Origin: an uncultured Christensenella sp.
GTDB lineage: Bacteria; Bacillota; Clostridia; Christensenellales; UBA3700
Direction of reading: 5' to 3'
DNA: 60,205 nucleotides
NCBI GenBank assembly: GCA_949287655.1
Contig: CASEHD010000013.1
Location: 1 to 60,205 of the forward strand
A program made the position numbers and the translations under genes. The notes beneath the pieces were generated by a model that made no database searches, was not told the DNA's origin, and worked only from the letters and a program-made list of their open reading frames with translations. Below, piece after piece: positions 30,333-39,422 of the stretch; positions within the stretch are counted from its first letter, which is position 1, and each line of letters starts with the position of its first letter.

Positions 30333-31837
30333 TGCGGACAGATTATATATATCCCGCTTACGAAGTCATAAGAAATGACCGCAGGTGTAACAACTGCGGT
30401 CTATGCGTACGCGAATGCTCTTACGGTGTACACTACCGCGCGGAGGACGGCAGATACGTCCTTTCCGACGACTCAAAATGCGTGAACTGCCAGCGCTGCG
30501 TCGCGACCTGCCCCTCCCGCGCGATAAAGATAGTAAAAAGCAACTGCGAATTCAGGGAGAACGCGAACTGGTCGGGCGATTTAATAAAGGAGATAATGAA
30601 GCAGGCGGGAAGCGGCGGCGTGTTGCTGTCGTCCATGGGCAATCCCCGGTCTTACCCGGTATATTGGGATAAGCTTCTTATCAACGCGTCACAGGTCACA
30701 AACCCGCCGATAGACCCTTTGAGAGAACCCATGGAAACGCGCGTGTTTTTGGGCAAGAAACCTGCCGAAATAGCGCGAGACAAACACGGGCGCCTCATTT
30801 CCGATCTTCCGCCCCGTCTTACCTTAGAGCTTCCGATACTCTTTTCCGCAATGAGTTACGGCTCGATAAGCTACAACGCGCACGCCGCCTTAGCCGCCGC
30901 GGCAACAGACCTCGGCACATATTACAACACCGGCGAAGGAGGTCTTCACGAAAACTTTTACCGCTACGGCGCAAACACGATCGTGCAGGTCGCTTCCGGA
31001 AGATTCGGAGTTCACAAGGACTATCTGGAAGCGGGCGCGGCGATAGAGATAAAGATGGGTCAGGGCGCGAAACCCGGCATCGGCGGTCATCTGCCCGGCT
31101 CAAAGATAACAGGCGACGTGTCGCGCACCAGAATGATACCCGAAGGCAGCGACGCGATATCCCCCGCGCCGCACCACGATATATATTCTATCGAGGATCT
31201 GCGCCAGCTCGTGTTCTCGCTCAAAGAAGCGACGGGATACAAAAAACCGGTCATAGTCAAGATAGCCGCCGTGCACAACGTCGCCGCGATAGCCAGCGGC
31301 ATCGCGAGAAGCGGCGCGGACGTCATCGCGATAGACGGTTTCAGAGGTGGCACCGGCGCTGCGCCGACGCGTATACGCGACAACGTGGGCATACCCGTTG
31401 AGCTCGCGCTCGCCGCGGTCGACACAAGGCTGCGCGACGAAGGGATAAGAAACGACGTCTCTATTATCGTCGGCGGAAGCATAAGAAATTCGACAGACGT
31501 CGTGAAGGCAGTCGCCCTCGGCGCGGACGCCTGCTATATCGCTACCGCCGCCCTTATCGCGATGGGCTGTCATATGTGCAGAAACTGTCAGAGCGGCAAA
31601 TGCAACTGGGGTATTGCGACGCAGAACCCCGAACTCGTCAAGCGCCTCGATCCCGAAGAGGGACGCCGCCGTCTGGTCAATCTGCTCGCCGCGTGGAAAC
31701 ACGAGATAACAGAGATAATGGGCGGCATGGGCATCAATTCGATCGAAGCGCTCAGGGGCAACAGGCTGATGCTGCGCGGCATAGGACTTTCAGAAAGAGA
31801 GCTTTCCGTCCTCGGCGTGGCGCACGCGGGAGAATAA
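30332..31837 (+). CDS. Glutamate synthase FMN/iron-sulfur central subunit
   Basis: 501 residues. N-terminal ferredoxin segment with two 4Fe-4S motifs (C-N-N-C-G-L-C-V-R-E-C near 21-31 and C-V-N-C-Q-R-C-V-A-T-C near 51-61), then the glutamate synthase FMN barrel (M-S-Y-G-S-I-S, G-E-G-G, K-M-G-Q-G-A-K-P-G-I-G-G, F-R-G-G-T-G-A-A-P) and the 3Fe-4S loop C-H-M-C-R-N-C-Q-S-G-K-C near 413-424. This is the archaeal/clostridial layout in which electrons come from built-in ferredoxin domains. Condenses 2-oxoglutarate with ammonia to glutamate. Confidence 0.93.
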   Translation: MRTDYIYPAYEVIRNDRRCNNCGLCVRECSYGVHYRAEDGRYVLSDDSKCVNCQRCVATCPSRAIKIVKSNCEFRENANWSGDLIKEIMKQAGSGGVLLSSMGNPRSYPVYWDKLLINASQVTNPPIDPLREPMETRVFLGKKPAEIARDKHGRLISDLPPRLTLELPILFSAMSYGSISYNAHAALAAAATDLGTYYNTGEGGLHENFYRYGANTIVQVASGRFGVHKDYLEAGAAIEIKMGQGAKPGIGGHLPGSKITGDVSRTRMIPEGSDAISPAPHHDIYSIEDLRQLVFSLKEATGYKKPVIVKIAAVHNVAAIASGIARSGADVIAIDGFRGGTGAAPTRIRDNVGIPVELALAAVDTRLRDEGIRNDVSIIVGGSIRNSTDVVKAVALGADACYIATAALIAMGCHMCRNCQSGKCNWGIATQNPELVKRLDPEEGRRRLVNLLAAWKHEITEIMGGMGINSIEALRGNRLMLRGIGLSERELSVLGVAHAGE

Positions 31838-31876
31838 GAGTTCATTCCGTAGTCAAATCAAAGGAGGTATGATATA

Positions 31877-32599
31877 ATGATCGTATTGAACGCGAGGGCG
31901 ACGGACAACGCAGCTCTGAACGAAAAAATAAGAAATTCAAAAGAAGATTGCGAGGTATTCGGCTGCCTGGGCGAAAGATTCATCGGCGCCGGGCTTTCGG
32001 ACAAGACGGTGACGATAAAGGGTATCCCCGGCAACGCGCTGGGCGCCTACCTCGACGGAGCGAAGATATATGTCGACGGCAATGCGCAGGACGCGGTCGG
32101 AGACACGATGAACGGCGGCGAAATAGTGATAAACGGAAATGTCGGAGACGCGCCCGGGTACGCCATGCGCGGCGGCAAAATATATATAAAAGGCAACGCT
32201 GGCTACCGCGCCGGCATCCATATGAAAGAATACGACGGCAAATTCCCCGTGATGATAGTCGGCGGCAGATGCGGCAGTTTTATGAGCGAATATCAGGCGG
32301 GCGGTCTCATAGTCGTCCTGGGGCTCAACCGGGACGGAAAACGCATAGTCGGCAACTTCCCTTGCGCCGGCATGCACGGAGGCAAAGTGCTTTTGAGAGG
32401 CAACGCGGAAGGCGTGAATTTTCCCGCGAAAGTCACCGCGAAAACCGCCGCACGCGAGGATATGCTCGCCGCCGAAAGCTATATTAAAGAGTTCTGCGCC
32501 GCGTTCGGCATCGACGAAAAAGAGGTGCTCGCCTCCCCGTTCACGGTCGTGACCCCGGACAGCGCGAACCCGTATAAACGCATGTATGTTGAAAACTAA
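31877..32599 (+). CDS. Glutamate synthase GXGXG (alpha-like) subunit
   Basis: 240 residues. Beta-helix domain corresponding to the C-terminal part of large GltB, seen as repeated strands with glycines (G-A-Y-L-D-G-A-K-I-Y-V-D-G-N-A-Q-D, then G-G-E-I-V-I-N-G-N-V-G-D, G-G-K-I-Y-I-K-G-N-A-G) and G-M-H-G-G-K-V. Structural partner of the other two subunits. GGAGGT lies about ten bases before the ATG; 39-base gap from the previous gene. Confidence 0.92.
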   Translation: MIVLNARATDNAALNEKIRNSKEDCEVFGCLGERFIGAGLSDKTVTIKGIPGNALGAYLDGAKIYVDGNAQDAVGDTMNGGEIVINGNVGDAPGYAMRGGKIYIKGNAGYRAGIHMKEYDGKFPVMIVGGRCGSFMSEYQAGGLIVVLGLNRDGKRIVGNFPCAGMHGGKVLLRGNAEGVNFPAKVTAKTAAREDMLAAESYIKEFCAAFGIDEKEVLASPFTVVTPDSANPYKRMYVEN

Positions 32600-32614
32600 C
32601 ACAAAGGTGATATC

Positions 32615-33826
32615 ATGAAATACACGACAAGCGAAGTTTTGCAATACGTCAGAGAGGAAGACGTCAAATTCATCCGTCTGGCGTTCACCGACGTCTTCGG
32701 AAATCAGAAAAACATCTCTCTGATGCCGTCCGAACTCGACCGCGCGTTCAAATACGGCATAGCCATCGACGCGTCCGCGATAGCCGGCTTCGGCGACGTC
32801 GCGCACAGCGACCTTTTCCTGCATCCCGACCCGTCTACGCTTACGGTGCTTCCGTGGAGGCCGGAACACGGCAAAGTCGTCAGAATGTTCTGCTCCGTGC
32901 TCTGCCCGGACGGCTCTCCGTTCGTAGCCGACACCCGCGGAATACTGATCAAGGCGGTCGAATCGGCTAAGCAAAAGGGATACTCCTTCAACTTCGGCAC
33001 AGAAATGGAATTTTACCTGTTCAGGCTGGACGAACACGGCTGCCCGACTAAGATACCTTACGACAACGCCGGGTATATGGACGTCGCGCCGCTTGACAGA
33101 GGCGAAAACGTGAGAAGAGAGATCTGCCTCACGTTGGAACAGATGGGCATTATGCCGGAAGGCTCTCACCACGAGGAAGGACCCGGACAGAACGAGATAG
33201 ACTTCCGCTACTCGGACGCGCTGACCGCCGCCGACAACGCGGTGACATTCCGATCGGTAGTCCAGACCGTCGCGGCGAGAAACGGACTTTATGCGGACTT
33301 TTCGGCTAAACCTCTCGCGGACGCGCCGGGCAACGGCCTGCATATAAACGTATCCGTCGACGGCGCGAAGCACGAAGAAACGATACCTTTCGTGATCGCG
33401 GGACTTCTGGATAAAATCCGCGATATCACCGTATTCCTCAATCCGACGAAAGACTCCTACGCGCGCCTGGGCAACAACAAGGCGCCGCGCTATATCTCGT
33501 GGTCGGGCGAAAACCGCTCTCAACTTATAAGGATACCCGCCGCGGTCGGCGAATACAGGCGCGCGGAGCTGCGCTCCCCCGACTCTCAGTCCAATCCTTA
33601 TCTCGCGTTCGCGCTGATGATATACGCGGGACTGCACGGCATTGAAAAAAGGCTGCCGCTGCCCGTGCCCGCGGATACGAATCTGTACACCGCGGACAAA
33701 ACGACTCTTGAAAAATTCTCGACCCTTCCGGCAGATCTTGCCGAAGCGGTCAGGGCTGCTAAAACGAGCGGCTTCGTCTCTCAATGCCTGCCGGAAGAAG
33801 TGATAGCGGCGTATTGCAAGGACTGA
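32615..33826 (+). CDS. glnA: Glutamine synthetase, short GlnA (type I-like)
   Basis: 403 residues, about 40 fewer than usual GSI. Motifs: F-A/T-D-V-F-G (N-terminal), T-E-M-E-F-Y-L-F near 129, G-P-G-Q-N-E-I-D-F near 190, N-G-L-H-I-N-V-S near 242, N-R-S-Q-L-I-R-I-P near 302 and R-A-E-L-R-S-P-D near 318. The C-terminal adenylylation loop of proteobacterial GSI is not evident. It is a second glutamine synthetase in the cluster, facing glnN. Genes of this kind are often beside ANTAR regulators in Clostridia. Confidence 0.9.
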   Translation: MKYTTSEVLQYVREEDVKFIRLAFTDVFGNQKNISLMPSELDRAFKYGIAIDASAIAGFGDVAHSDLFLHPDPSTLTVLPWRPEHGKVVRMFCSVLCPDGSPFVADTRGILIKAVESAKQKGYSFNFGTEMEFYLFRLDEHGCPTKIPYDNAGYMDVAPLDRGENVRREICLTLEQMGIMPEGSHHEEGPGQNEIDFRYSDALTAADNAVTFRSVVQTVAARNGLYADFSAKPLADAPGNGLHINVSVDGAKHEETIPFVIAGLLDKIRDITVFLNPTKDSYARLGNNKAPRYISWSGENRSQLIRIPAAVGEYRRAELRSPDSQSNPYLAFALMIYAGLHGIEKRLPLPVPADTNLYTADKTTLEKFSTLPADLAEAVRAAKTSGFVSQCLPEEVIAAYCKD

Positions 33827-33848
33827 CGTGATCGGGTCGGAGGGAACA

Positions 33849-34433
33849 ATGGACTTTAAAGAACGTGTTTACAGCGCGCTTATAATGTCTGACGGAGAGA
33901 AGTTTTTCGCTTCCCTTTCTCCTTTGCTCCCCGAAAGAACTTTTTCGCCCGTTGTCCGCGTGCCCGACGTCGCGACCGCAAAGCGCGCGATGCTTGAAAG
34001 AGAGTACGATATCGTACTGATAAACGCAGTCCGCGCGGACGACCGCGCCGCGAAACTGGCGATCGACGTTTGCACGGATAAAGCTTCCGTTGCCATTCTC
34101 TTCGTAAAACACGAATTGTATGCCGAGACATACGCGAAAGTATCAGACTTCGGAGCGCTGCTCCTTCCCGTCCCGTCTTCTCCGCAGATGGTCGTCCAGG
34201 CTCTAGACTGGGCGCGTGCGACCAGAGAACGCATGAGACGCTACGAAAAATCGCAGCAGACGGTAGAACAGAAGATGGAAGAGATACGCGCGGTCAACCG
34301 TGCGAAATGGCTGCTCATCGACGTGCTTAAAATGACCGAAGCGGACGCGCACAGATACATAGAAAAACAGGCGATGGACAGGTGCGTTTCAAAACTCGAA
34401 GTCGCAAAAGGGATAATAAACACTTATAAATGA
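33849..34433 (+). CDS. ANTAR-domain antiterminator with pseudo-receiver
   Basis: 194 residues from the ATG at 33849 (GGAGGG four bases upstream). Residues 1-120 fold like a receiver, but the position of the phosphoacceptor reads D-I-V-L-I-N-A-V, with Asn where Asp is expected, and the acidic pair is weak, so it is probably not phosphorylated in the usual way. A coiled linker (about 125-145) leads to an ANTAR RNA-binding domain: N-R-A-K-W-L-L, M-T-E-A-D-A-H-R-Y-I-E-K-Q-A-M-D and V-A-K-G-I-I. ANTAR proteins prevent terminator formation in leader RNAs. Being last in an operon that has a leader terminator, it is the natural candidate regulator of both divergent operons (inference). Confidence 0.88.
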   Translation: MDFKERVYSALIMSDGEKFFASLSPLLPERTFSPVVRVPDVATAKRAMLEREYDIVLINAVRADDRAAKLAIDVCTDKASVAILFVKHELYAETYAKVSDFGALLLPVPSSPQMVVQALDWARATRERMRRYEKSQQTVEQKMEEIRAVNRAKWLLIDVLKMTEADAHRYIEKQAMDRCVSKLEVAKGIINTYK

Positions 34434-34474
34434 TCCCTTTTAAGGCTTTTCCGCGCCCGTTTAAGGGTTCTTTT
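34431..34474 (+). terminator. Terminator of the glutamate synthase operon
   Basis: CCCTTTTAA pairs imperfectly with TTTAAGGG around a GC-rich loop, followed by TTCTTTTTT. It begins at the stop codon of the ANTAR gene. Confidence 0.6.
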
Positions 34475-34633
34475 TTACCGCCATATCCTCCGCCCCTCTT
34501 TTCCCTGCATATCCGTTTTGCTTAAAGTAATATATTCTGCCGCGCAGGCAATAATAAACTTACCCCGCAAGCGGGCAGGCTCTCTTTGCGCCCGCTCCTC
34601 TCAAAAAACCGTTACGTCGGCGGTTTATACCGC

Positions 34634-34883
34634 ATACCAGCCCAGAATAATACGAACCAGCCCTGAGGCGCGCCTTTTATGCGTTTTTTAGCGATTCTCA
34701 CTTGAAAATATTATAATATTATCTGCGTTCGCCCTGAGGGTGCATGCAGTTTTAAGCCGGCAAATTTTTGTCGATACAAGGCAAATGCCGCAGGTAATAG
34801 TGCACATATTATCAAGGCATTTAACGCAGTAGCTACGGAAATTTGCCGCTTTAAACCGGGTTCGTATTATTCTGGTCTGGTAT
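34634..34883 (+). repeat. MITE-like element with 25-base terminal inverted repeats
   Basis: Terminal repeats at 34634-34658 and 34859-34883 match in 24 of 25 positions (ATACCAGCCCAGAATAATAC and its complement). The interior has no ORF. The right-hand 151 bases (34733-34883) match 32-182 and themselves form a long imperfect hairpin (34751-34767 against 34839-34855). CCCTGAGG occurs at 34661 and again at 34733, so the 72 bases between may be an insertion or duplication. No clear target duplication was found. A non-autonomous transposable element is the likeliest identity. Confidence 0.75.
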
Positions 34884-34954
34884 AAGGCGATAAAGTTTTT
34901 TATAAAACCGCGGCTTTATTTCTGCGATCGTCTCGGCTGCTGTTTAAAAGACGT

Positions 34955-34980
34955 AAAAAACGGACGGCGCTGCCGTCCGC
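34955..34980 (-). terminator. Terminator of the DUF1508 gene
   Basis: Minus strand: CGGACGG-loop-CCGTCCG (34979-34961) followed by TTTTTT (34960-34955). Lies about 140 bases after the stop. Confidence 0.75.
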
Positions 34981-35118
34981 GTTTAAAACTTATATTTTAC
35001 AAAATTACAAAAGCCGTTACAAACGTCACGAATATGCAAGCGTCTGTCAATCGACAAACATTTACGGCTTAGCCGCGCGGGATAAGTCCGTCTTGCAACC
35101 GGATATCGTTTTATCCCT

Positions 35119-35526
35119 TTATTTATAGTCCTCTTCAGATACCATATCCGCGCCGGGAGCCCATTTCGCAACGCTGGCGATACCCGCCTTGCAGGAAGCT
35201 TTGCTGGCATAGCCTTCTTCCGATATGCACAGAAGATTGCCGTTGTTCGCTTTAAGACGATAACGGAATTTGCCCTGCTTGTCCAGATAAATTTCGTATT
35301 TGGGATTGGTCAAAGTTTCATAGCCGCGCGCAAGAGTCTGATCTTCTATCTTGTCGACCGTGCAGAATTTGCGTACGGAATCTATGCCCGCCTTGCAGCT
35401 TTTAAGATCGGTATATACGCCTTCGCAGACCGCGATTGTCTCCTTGTTGGGAGCTTTAAGCCTGAAATTAAAATTGCCCTTTGCCGTCTTTGAATAGACG
35501 AAAGTTCCTTTGAGTTCGTATGCCAT
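35119..35526 (-). CDS. Tandem DUF1508 (YegP-like) protein
   Basis: 135 residues from the ATG at 35526 (AAAGGAG upstream). Two tandem copies of the DUF1508 unit: F-N-F-R-L-K-A-P-N-K-E-T-I-A near 20-33 followed by S-C-K-A-G-I-D-S-V, and F-R-Y-R-L-K-A-N-N-G-N-L-L near 86-98 followed by S-C-K-A-G-I-A-S-V. Typical length for the double-unit form (YegP of E. coli is of this kind). Molecular function is unknown to me. Single gene with a consensus promoter and a good terminator, consistent with high expression. Confidence 0.88.
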   Translation of the reverse strand: MAYELKGTFVYSKTAKGNFNFRLKAPNKETIAVCEGVYTDLKSCKAGIDSVRKFCTVDKIEDQTLARGYETLTNPKYEIYLDKQGKFRYRLKANNGNLLCISEEGYASKASCKAGIASVAKWAPGADMVSEEDYK

Positions 35527-35608
35527 AAAATTTTTCTCCTTTATCTTGCCGACCTTAGCCGGAACATTGACGTCTGAGTATCTCCTCAATCCCGTCTACA
35601 ACACTTAA

Positions 35609-35637
35609 ATTATAACCGCATTTAACGCGCGTGTCAA
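35609..35637 (-). promoter_or_regulatory. Consensus promoter of the DUF1508 gene
   Basis: Minus strand TTGACA (35632-35637), spacer 17, TATAAT (35609-35614), about 80 bases before the start codon. Confidence 0.8.
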
Positions 35638-35820
35638 TACTCGCCTCAGGCAAACGCGTTGCCTTTGCGGTGATTTTTCTTAAATTTTACAATGACTGTC
35701 TTATCGTAAATCCCGCCGACGGAAATGCGCTCCGGGCGTCGGCATCAAAATCTTACGGCGGCTTGCAATATTAGAAACGCGCGCCTGCTACACGTATATC
35801 TTTTACGATGCTTTGCTTTT

Positions 35821-37710
35821 TCACTCTACGTTGCCGGAAAATTTTATCTCCTGACCTTGCAGATATCCTTCTATATGACCAACTGCCGGCAGATCGAAAG
35901 AATACTCCTTCGGTCTGTTGCCGGAGTTCCTCAGCATCAGAATATATTTGTCTCCCTTCACCGCGATATAGCCGTAAACCTCTCCCTTTTCCGGTCTGCC
36001 GCCGAAGAAACGCGAATTGCCCAGAACGTCCGCGTTCCGCTTCGCAAAAGAAAGTTCTTCCGCCGCTATCTTCCACTTTGCGTCCGTCATCATTTCGGGC
36101 GAAAAATACAGTTCCGCAAGTCCGCTTCCTCTCATCAGACAGCATTTGAGATAAAGTGAAAATTCTTCGTCCGTGTAGGTTATCGGCTTATTTGCCGCCG
36201 CGTCCCTGTTGCTTGCGTAATTTCTGGCGGCATAAGTTGGCTCATGATTGTAGATATGAGCGGCGGGGAACCGGTACTGCCTTTTCACAAACAGATCGCG
36301 GTATCTGCCGTCGCGGTAATTGAGACACCTTTGCATATCGCTGCCCTTGCCGACGAAGTCCATATCCGACGCGTTGTTCATCCATACGAAATCCGCGTAT
36401 TTTAAAAACCACGGTGAAAGATGGGCGTAAGAGGTCACGTTCAGACATACGTTTTCGTTAACGCTTCTTATCTTTTCAAAGCCTTTTATCCAGCGTTTCC
36501 ACAGCCCGGCGTAAAAGACCCTGATGTCTCTGCCGGCGGGCGCATGGCGATGAGCCGCGCTTTTGCAGGGTTTGTACGCAAAGCCGTCTATCTTGAAATA
36601 ATCCACGTCGTATTTTTTGCAGAATTCCGCCATTCTGCCGCAGAGATCGTCTATATACTTTTCGTCCGCGGTACATATGTCGTACGAGCTTTTGTTCACG
36701 TTATATCCTATGTTCTCAAGCAGTTTCGCGTATACGTATGTCTGCCGCGTGTAGCCGCCGCGCGGACCGAACCATACGCCGAACGAGCTGCCCAGCTCTT
36801 TGACAAGCTTTTTTTCTTTATCGAATCCGCCGTCGAATTTCTTATTGAATTCCCAGAAAAGAGGCTTTTCGTATTCCGTCCAGCCGTCGTCGACGACATA
36901 GCAGTCCAGCGGGTCCATTCCCGCCTTTTTCGCTCCTTCGGCGATGAGCCTGAACGACTTTTCTATCCTTTCGTGCGTAATGTCCAGCTTATTGTCGTAC
37001 CAGCTGTTGTACTGCACTCTGAACACGGGTCTTCTCGCTATCCCGTAAAGGTAGTCGAAAAAGCTTTCGCATACGCTGTCGCAGCCTTGTTTTTGCGCCG
37101 CGCCCGCGACAAAGCAGTCGGTTTTGAAAACGCGGCTCTTCTCCGCCCCGTACTTTTCGTTGAAGCACAAAAAGCCCGCGGTATTTTTCTTTATATAATT
37201 GTCGCCGACGGGCGTCTCCAACCCGAAAAACATGTCGCCGATATAGACCGGCTGTCCGAGTCGCGCTATCTTCGCGGGAATGAGCGTCTTACCTGCAAGC
37301 GGAGCCGACCAGCGATACGCGTCTTTCGGCACGACTATCCGATCAGCGCAAACCGCGTCCGGAGCTTCGCCTCCCGTTTTTACCGTTATCCTGACGCGAA
37401 GAACGCCGTCCTTTCCGCTTTCGTCGTACGACTCCGTGACCTCGATATCGCCGCAGACGTATTTCAGCGATGAGCCGTCTTTATCGACCGCGACCGTACA
37501 GTCTTTTGTGCCGACAGTTCTTTTTCTTCCGAAAATCGAAGATTTTGAAAAAATCAATTCAAAACCGTCTTTTACACGGTATTCCGCGCCGGTAAGTTTA
37601 TTAATATAACTCGCCCCGGTAAATACTCCGTCTTTTAAATATATCTTTTTCGCTACTTTTTCGTTTTCCGCGACTACGGTCACGCCGCCGCCATTGCATA
37701 TTGTCTCCAA
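35821..37710 (-). CDS. Clan GH-D glycosidase, GH36/melibiase-like
   Basis: 629 residues, TTG start with GGAG seven bases upstream; no in-frame ATG occurs near. N-terminal beta-sandwich, then a TIM barrel with C-Y-V-V-D-D-G-W near 253-260 and V-D-Y-F-K-I-D-G-F near 363-371, whose Asp is the expected nucleophile, and a later W-M-N-N-A-S-D-M-D segment that could carry the acid/base. These fit alpha-galactosidase-type GH36/GH27 enzymes, though substrate specificity cannot be told. No signal peptide, so intracellular. It stands alone between the DUF1508 gene and the transporter operon. Confidence 0.75.
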   Translation of the reverse strand: METICNGGGVTVVAENEKVAKKIYLKDGVFTGASYINKLTGAEYRVKDGFELIFSKSSIFGRKRTVGTKDCTVAVDKDGSSLKYVCGDIEVTESYDESGKDGVLRVRITVKTGGEAPDAVCADRIVVPKDAYRWSAPLAGKTLIPAKIARLGQPVYIGDMFFGLETPVGDNYIKKNTAGFLCFNEKYGAEKSRVFKTDCFVAGAAQKQGCDSVCESFFDYLYGIARRPVFRVQYNSWYDNKLDITHERIEKSFRLIAEGAKKAGMDPLDCYVVDDGWTEYEKPLFWEFNKKFDGGFDKEKKLVKELGSSFGVWFGPRGGYTRQTYVYAKLLENIGYNVNKSSYDICTADEKYIDDLCGRMAEFCKKYDVDYFKIDGFAYKPCKSAAHRHAPAGRDIRVFYAGLWKRWIKGFEKIRSVNENVCLNVTSYAHLSPWFLKYADFVWMNNASDMDFVGKGSDMQRCLNYRDGRYRDLFVKRQYRFPAAHIYNHEPTYAARNYASNRDAAANKPITYTDEEFSLYLKCCLMRGSGLAELYFSPEMMTDAKWKIAAEELSFAKRNADVLGNSRFFGGRPEKGEVYGYIAVKGDKYILMLRNSGNRPKEYSFDLPAVGHIEGYLQGQEIKFSGNVE

Positions 37711-38003
37711 AACCTTTCTCCGTGCTTTTTTCTTTATTGTAATACCTGTCGCGCAAAAAAGCCATAAGGTTTATACAACTTTTTTTATAAATTATCCACC
37801 CGGCGTGACCAGGTGCAATCTGAGACATCGGCTGCCGTCGCGTATCGTACTTTTACATATGTCGATTTTCTTGTTTATCAGACTGCCAAGGCGGCTGATT
37901 CATCGTCCGGTTTTACCCGAAAAACCGTTAAAATCAGGAATATGATATCTTATTTTCTGCCGCAATCTTTTGCGCTTAGCGGAGTTTATACCGAAGATCG
38001 CCG
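37711..38003. other. Gene-free gap between the glycosidase and transporter operon
   Basis: No convincing promoter or terminator; only a hairpin CGGTTTTACCCGAAAAACCG at about 37909-37928 without a T run. Nothing else seen. Confidence 0.4.
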
Positions 38004-39422
38004 TTATTCGAATTTGTTAAAAAACTTTTCCGCGACCTCTTTGCCTCCAACCTCGGCAATTCTGCCGCCGCTGACGATCGCCGCCCTGTCGCAAAGCGCG
38101 TCCGCGCACCTTACGTCGTGGGTCACCGTTATCACGGTGTTTCCCGTCTTTTCGTGCAGCGCGTTGACAATCCCTGCAAGTCTTTTCAGGTTTTTATGAT
38201 CCTGCCCTACAGTAGGCTCGTCGAGTATCAGCACGTCGGGAGCAGAAGCGCATACCGCCGCGATCGTCACGAGTCTTTTCTGCCCTTCCGACAGCGACTG
38301 CGGGTGCCTTTTAAGCAGCTTTTCAAGACCGAACAGTCTTGCTGTCTCAGCCGCAAATGCCTTATCTTTCGCGCCGAACGCTATCTCTTTTTCTACGGTC
38401 GGCATGAACAGCTGGTAGTTGGGGTCCTGATATACGACCCCGACGCGGGAGAACCACTTTTTGCCGCGCCGCCTTTTATCGAATTTTTTGTCTATAAACT
38501 GTTTTATATGTCCATGCGTCGGCTTTAAAAGCCCGGCGATAAGCCTTGTCAGAGTCGTCTTTCCGCAACCGTTTTCCCCCAGTATAAGCAGCCTTTCCCC
38601 TTTGAATACGTCAAGGTCTACACCGGACAGTATATCCCTTTCGCCGACTGAAAACCCGACGTTTTCCAGCGTGAAAAGTCTTTCCGACGTCGGTGTTAAA
38701 GCGCAGGTATCGGCTATTTTCTCCGCGCGCTCTTTGATATACGCGGCTTTATCCGGCACTCTCGTTACCCTGCCGTTGCCGACGTGCCACACCGCGTCAA
38801 CGTACGGCGCGACCTTGTCCACGCGGTGTTCCGCTATCAGCACCGCGTACCCCGCAGCCGCAAGCCTTTTCAACGCGCCCAAAAGCAACTCGGCGCCCTC
38901 TCCGTCAAGATTCGCAAGCGGCTCGTCCAGCACGATTATCTTCTGATCCGTCGCCAGAGTGCAAGCGGTCATCAGCCTTTGCTTCTGCCCGCCCGAAAGC
39001 GTGCGCGTATCCCAATATGGCGAAAGGCTCATCATGGCGCATGCGCGCGACACGTTAGCGGAGATCTTCTCGCGGGACATTCCGAAATTTTCACAGCCGA
39101 AAGCTATCTCGTCCTCGACAGTATTCTGGATTATCTGCGCGTCCGCATTCTGCAGCACGACGCCGACCTTGCGGCATATCTCCGCCGTGGTCATACCTCC
39201 GATATCTTCGCCGTCAACATACGCCTTGCCCGAAATGTCGCCAAAAACGACGTGCGGGATAATACCGCATATCACGGACAAAAGCGTGCTCTTGCCGCAA
39301 CCCGAGTCGCCGGACAGCAAAGCTATCTCCCCGTAGTCGAGCGAGAAGTCGACCTTATCGAGAGTGCGTTCAGTCTGCCCCGGATATCCGAAGCTCAGTT
39401 TTTTTATCCTTACAGCGTTCAC
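38004..39422 (-). CDS. ECF transporter ATPase, two fused ABC domains (EcfA-EcfA')
   Basis: 472 residues, GTG start overlapping the T gene stop by four bases (GTGA). Two complete nucleotide-binding domains: first with G-D-S-G-C-G-K-S-T near 37-45, L-S-G-G-Q-K-Q-R and L-D-E-P-L-A-N-L-D; second with G-E-N-G-C-G-K-T-T near 280, L-S-E-G-Q-K-R and L-D-E-P-T-V-G-Q-D. Powers the ECF importer formed with the next two upstream genes. Last gene of the operon. Confidence 0.92.
   Translation of the reverse strand: MNAVRIKKLSFGYPGQTERTLDKVDFSLDYGEIALLSGDSGCGKSTLLSVICGIIPHVVFGDISGKAYVDGEDIGGMTTAEICRKVGVVLQNADAQIIQNTVEDEIAFGCENFGMSREKISANVSRACAMMSLSPYWDTRTLSGGQKQRLMTACTLATDQKIIVLDEPLANLDGEGAELLLGALKRLAAAGYAVLIAEHRVDKVAPYVDAVWHVGNGRVTRVPDKAAYIKERAEKIADTCALTPTSERLFTLENVGFSVGERDILSGVDLDVFKGERLLILGENGCGKTTLTRLIAGLLKPTHGHIKQFIDKKFDKRRRGKKWFSRVGVVYQDPNYQLFMPTVEKEIAFGAKDKAFAAETARLFGLEKLLKRHPQSLSEGQKRLVTIAAVCASAPDVLILDEPTVGQDHKNLKRLAGIVNALHEKTGNTVITVTHDVRCADALCDRAAIVSGGRIAEVGGKEVAEKFFNKFE

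Larger units (their letters stand above)
34434..35118. other. Gene-free stretch between ANTAR gene and DUF1508 gene
   Basis: It contains the operon terminator, a short GC-rich stem (AGCGGGC / GCCCGCT near 34570-34592), the MITE-like element and the DUF1508 terminator. I see no convincing reading frame. Confidence 0.6.

Noticed and set aside
31937..33784. 615-codon open frame on the minus strand
   Set aside because: It is antisense to the glutamate synthase GXGXG subunit and glnA, both certain, and its product is low-complexity Arg/Val-rich with no motif.
34631..34890. Target-site duplication around the MITE-like element
   Set aside because: Bases flanking the two terminal repeats (CGC on the left, AAG on the right) do not match; a TA dinucleotide is possible but too short to claim.
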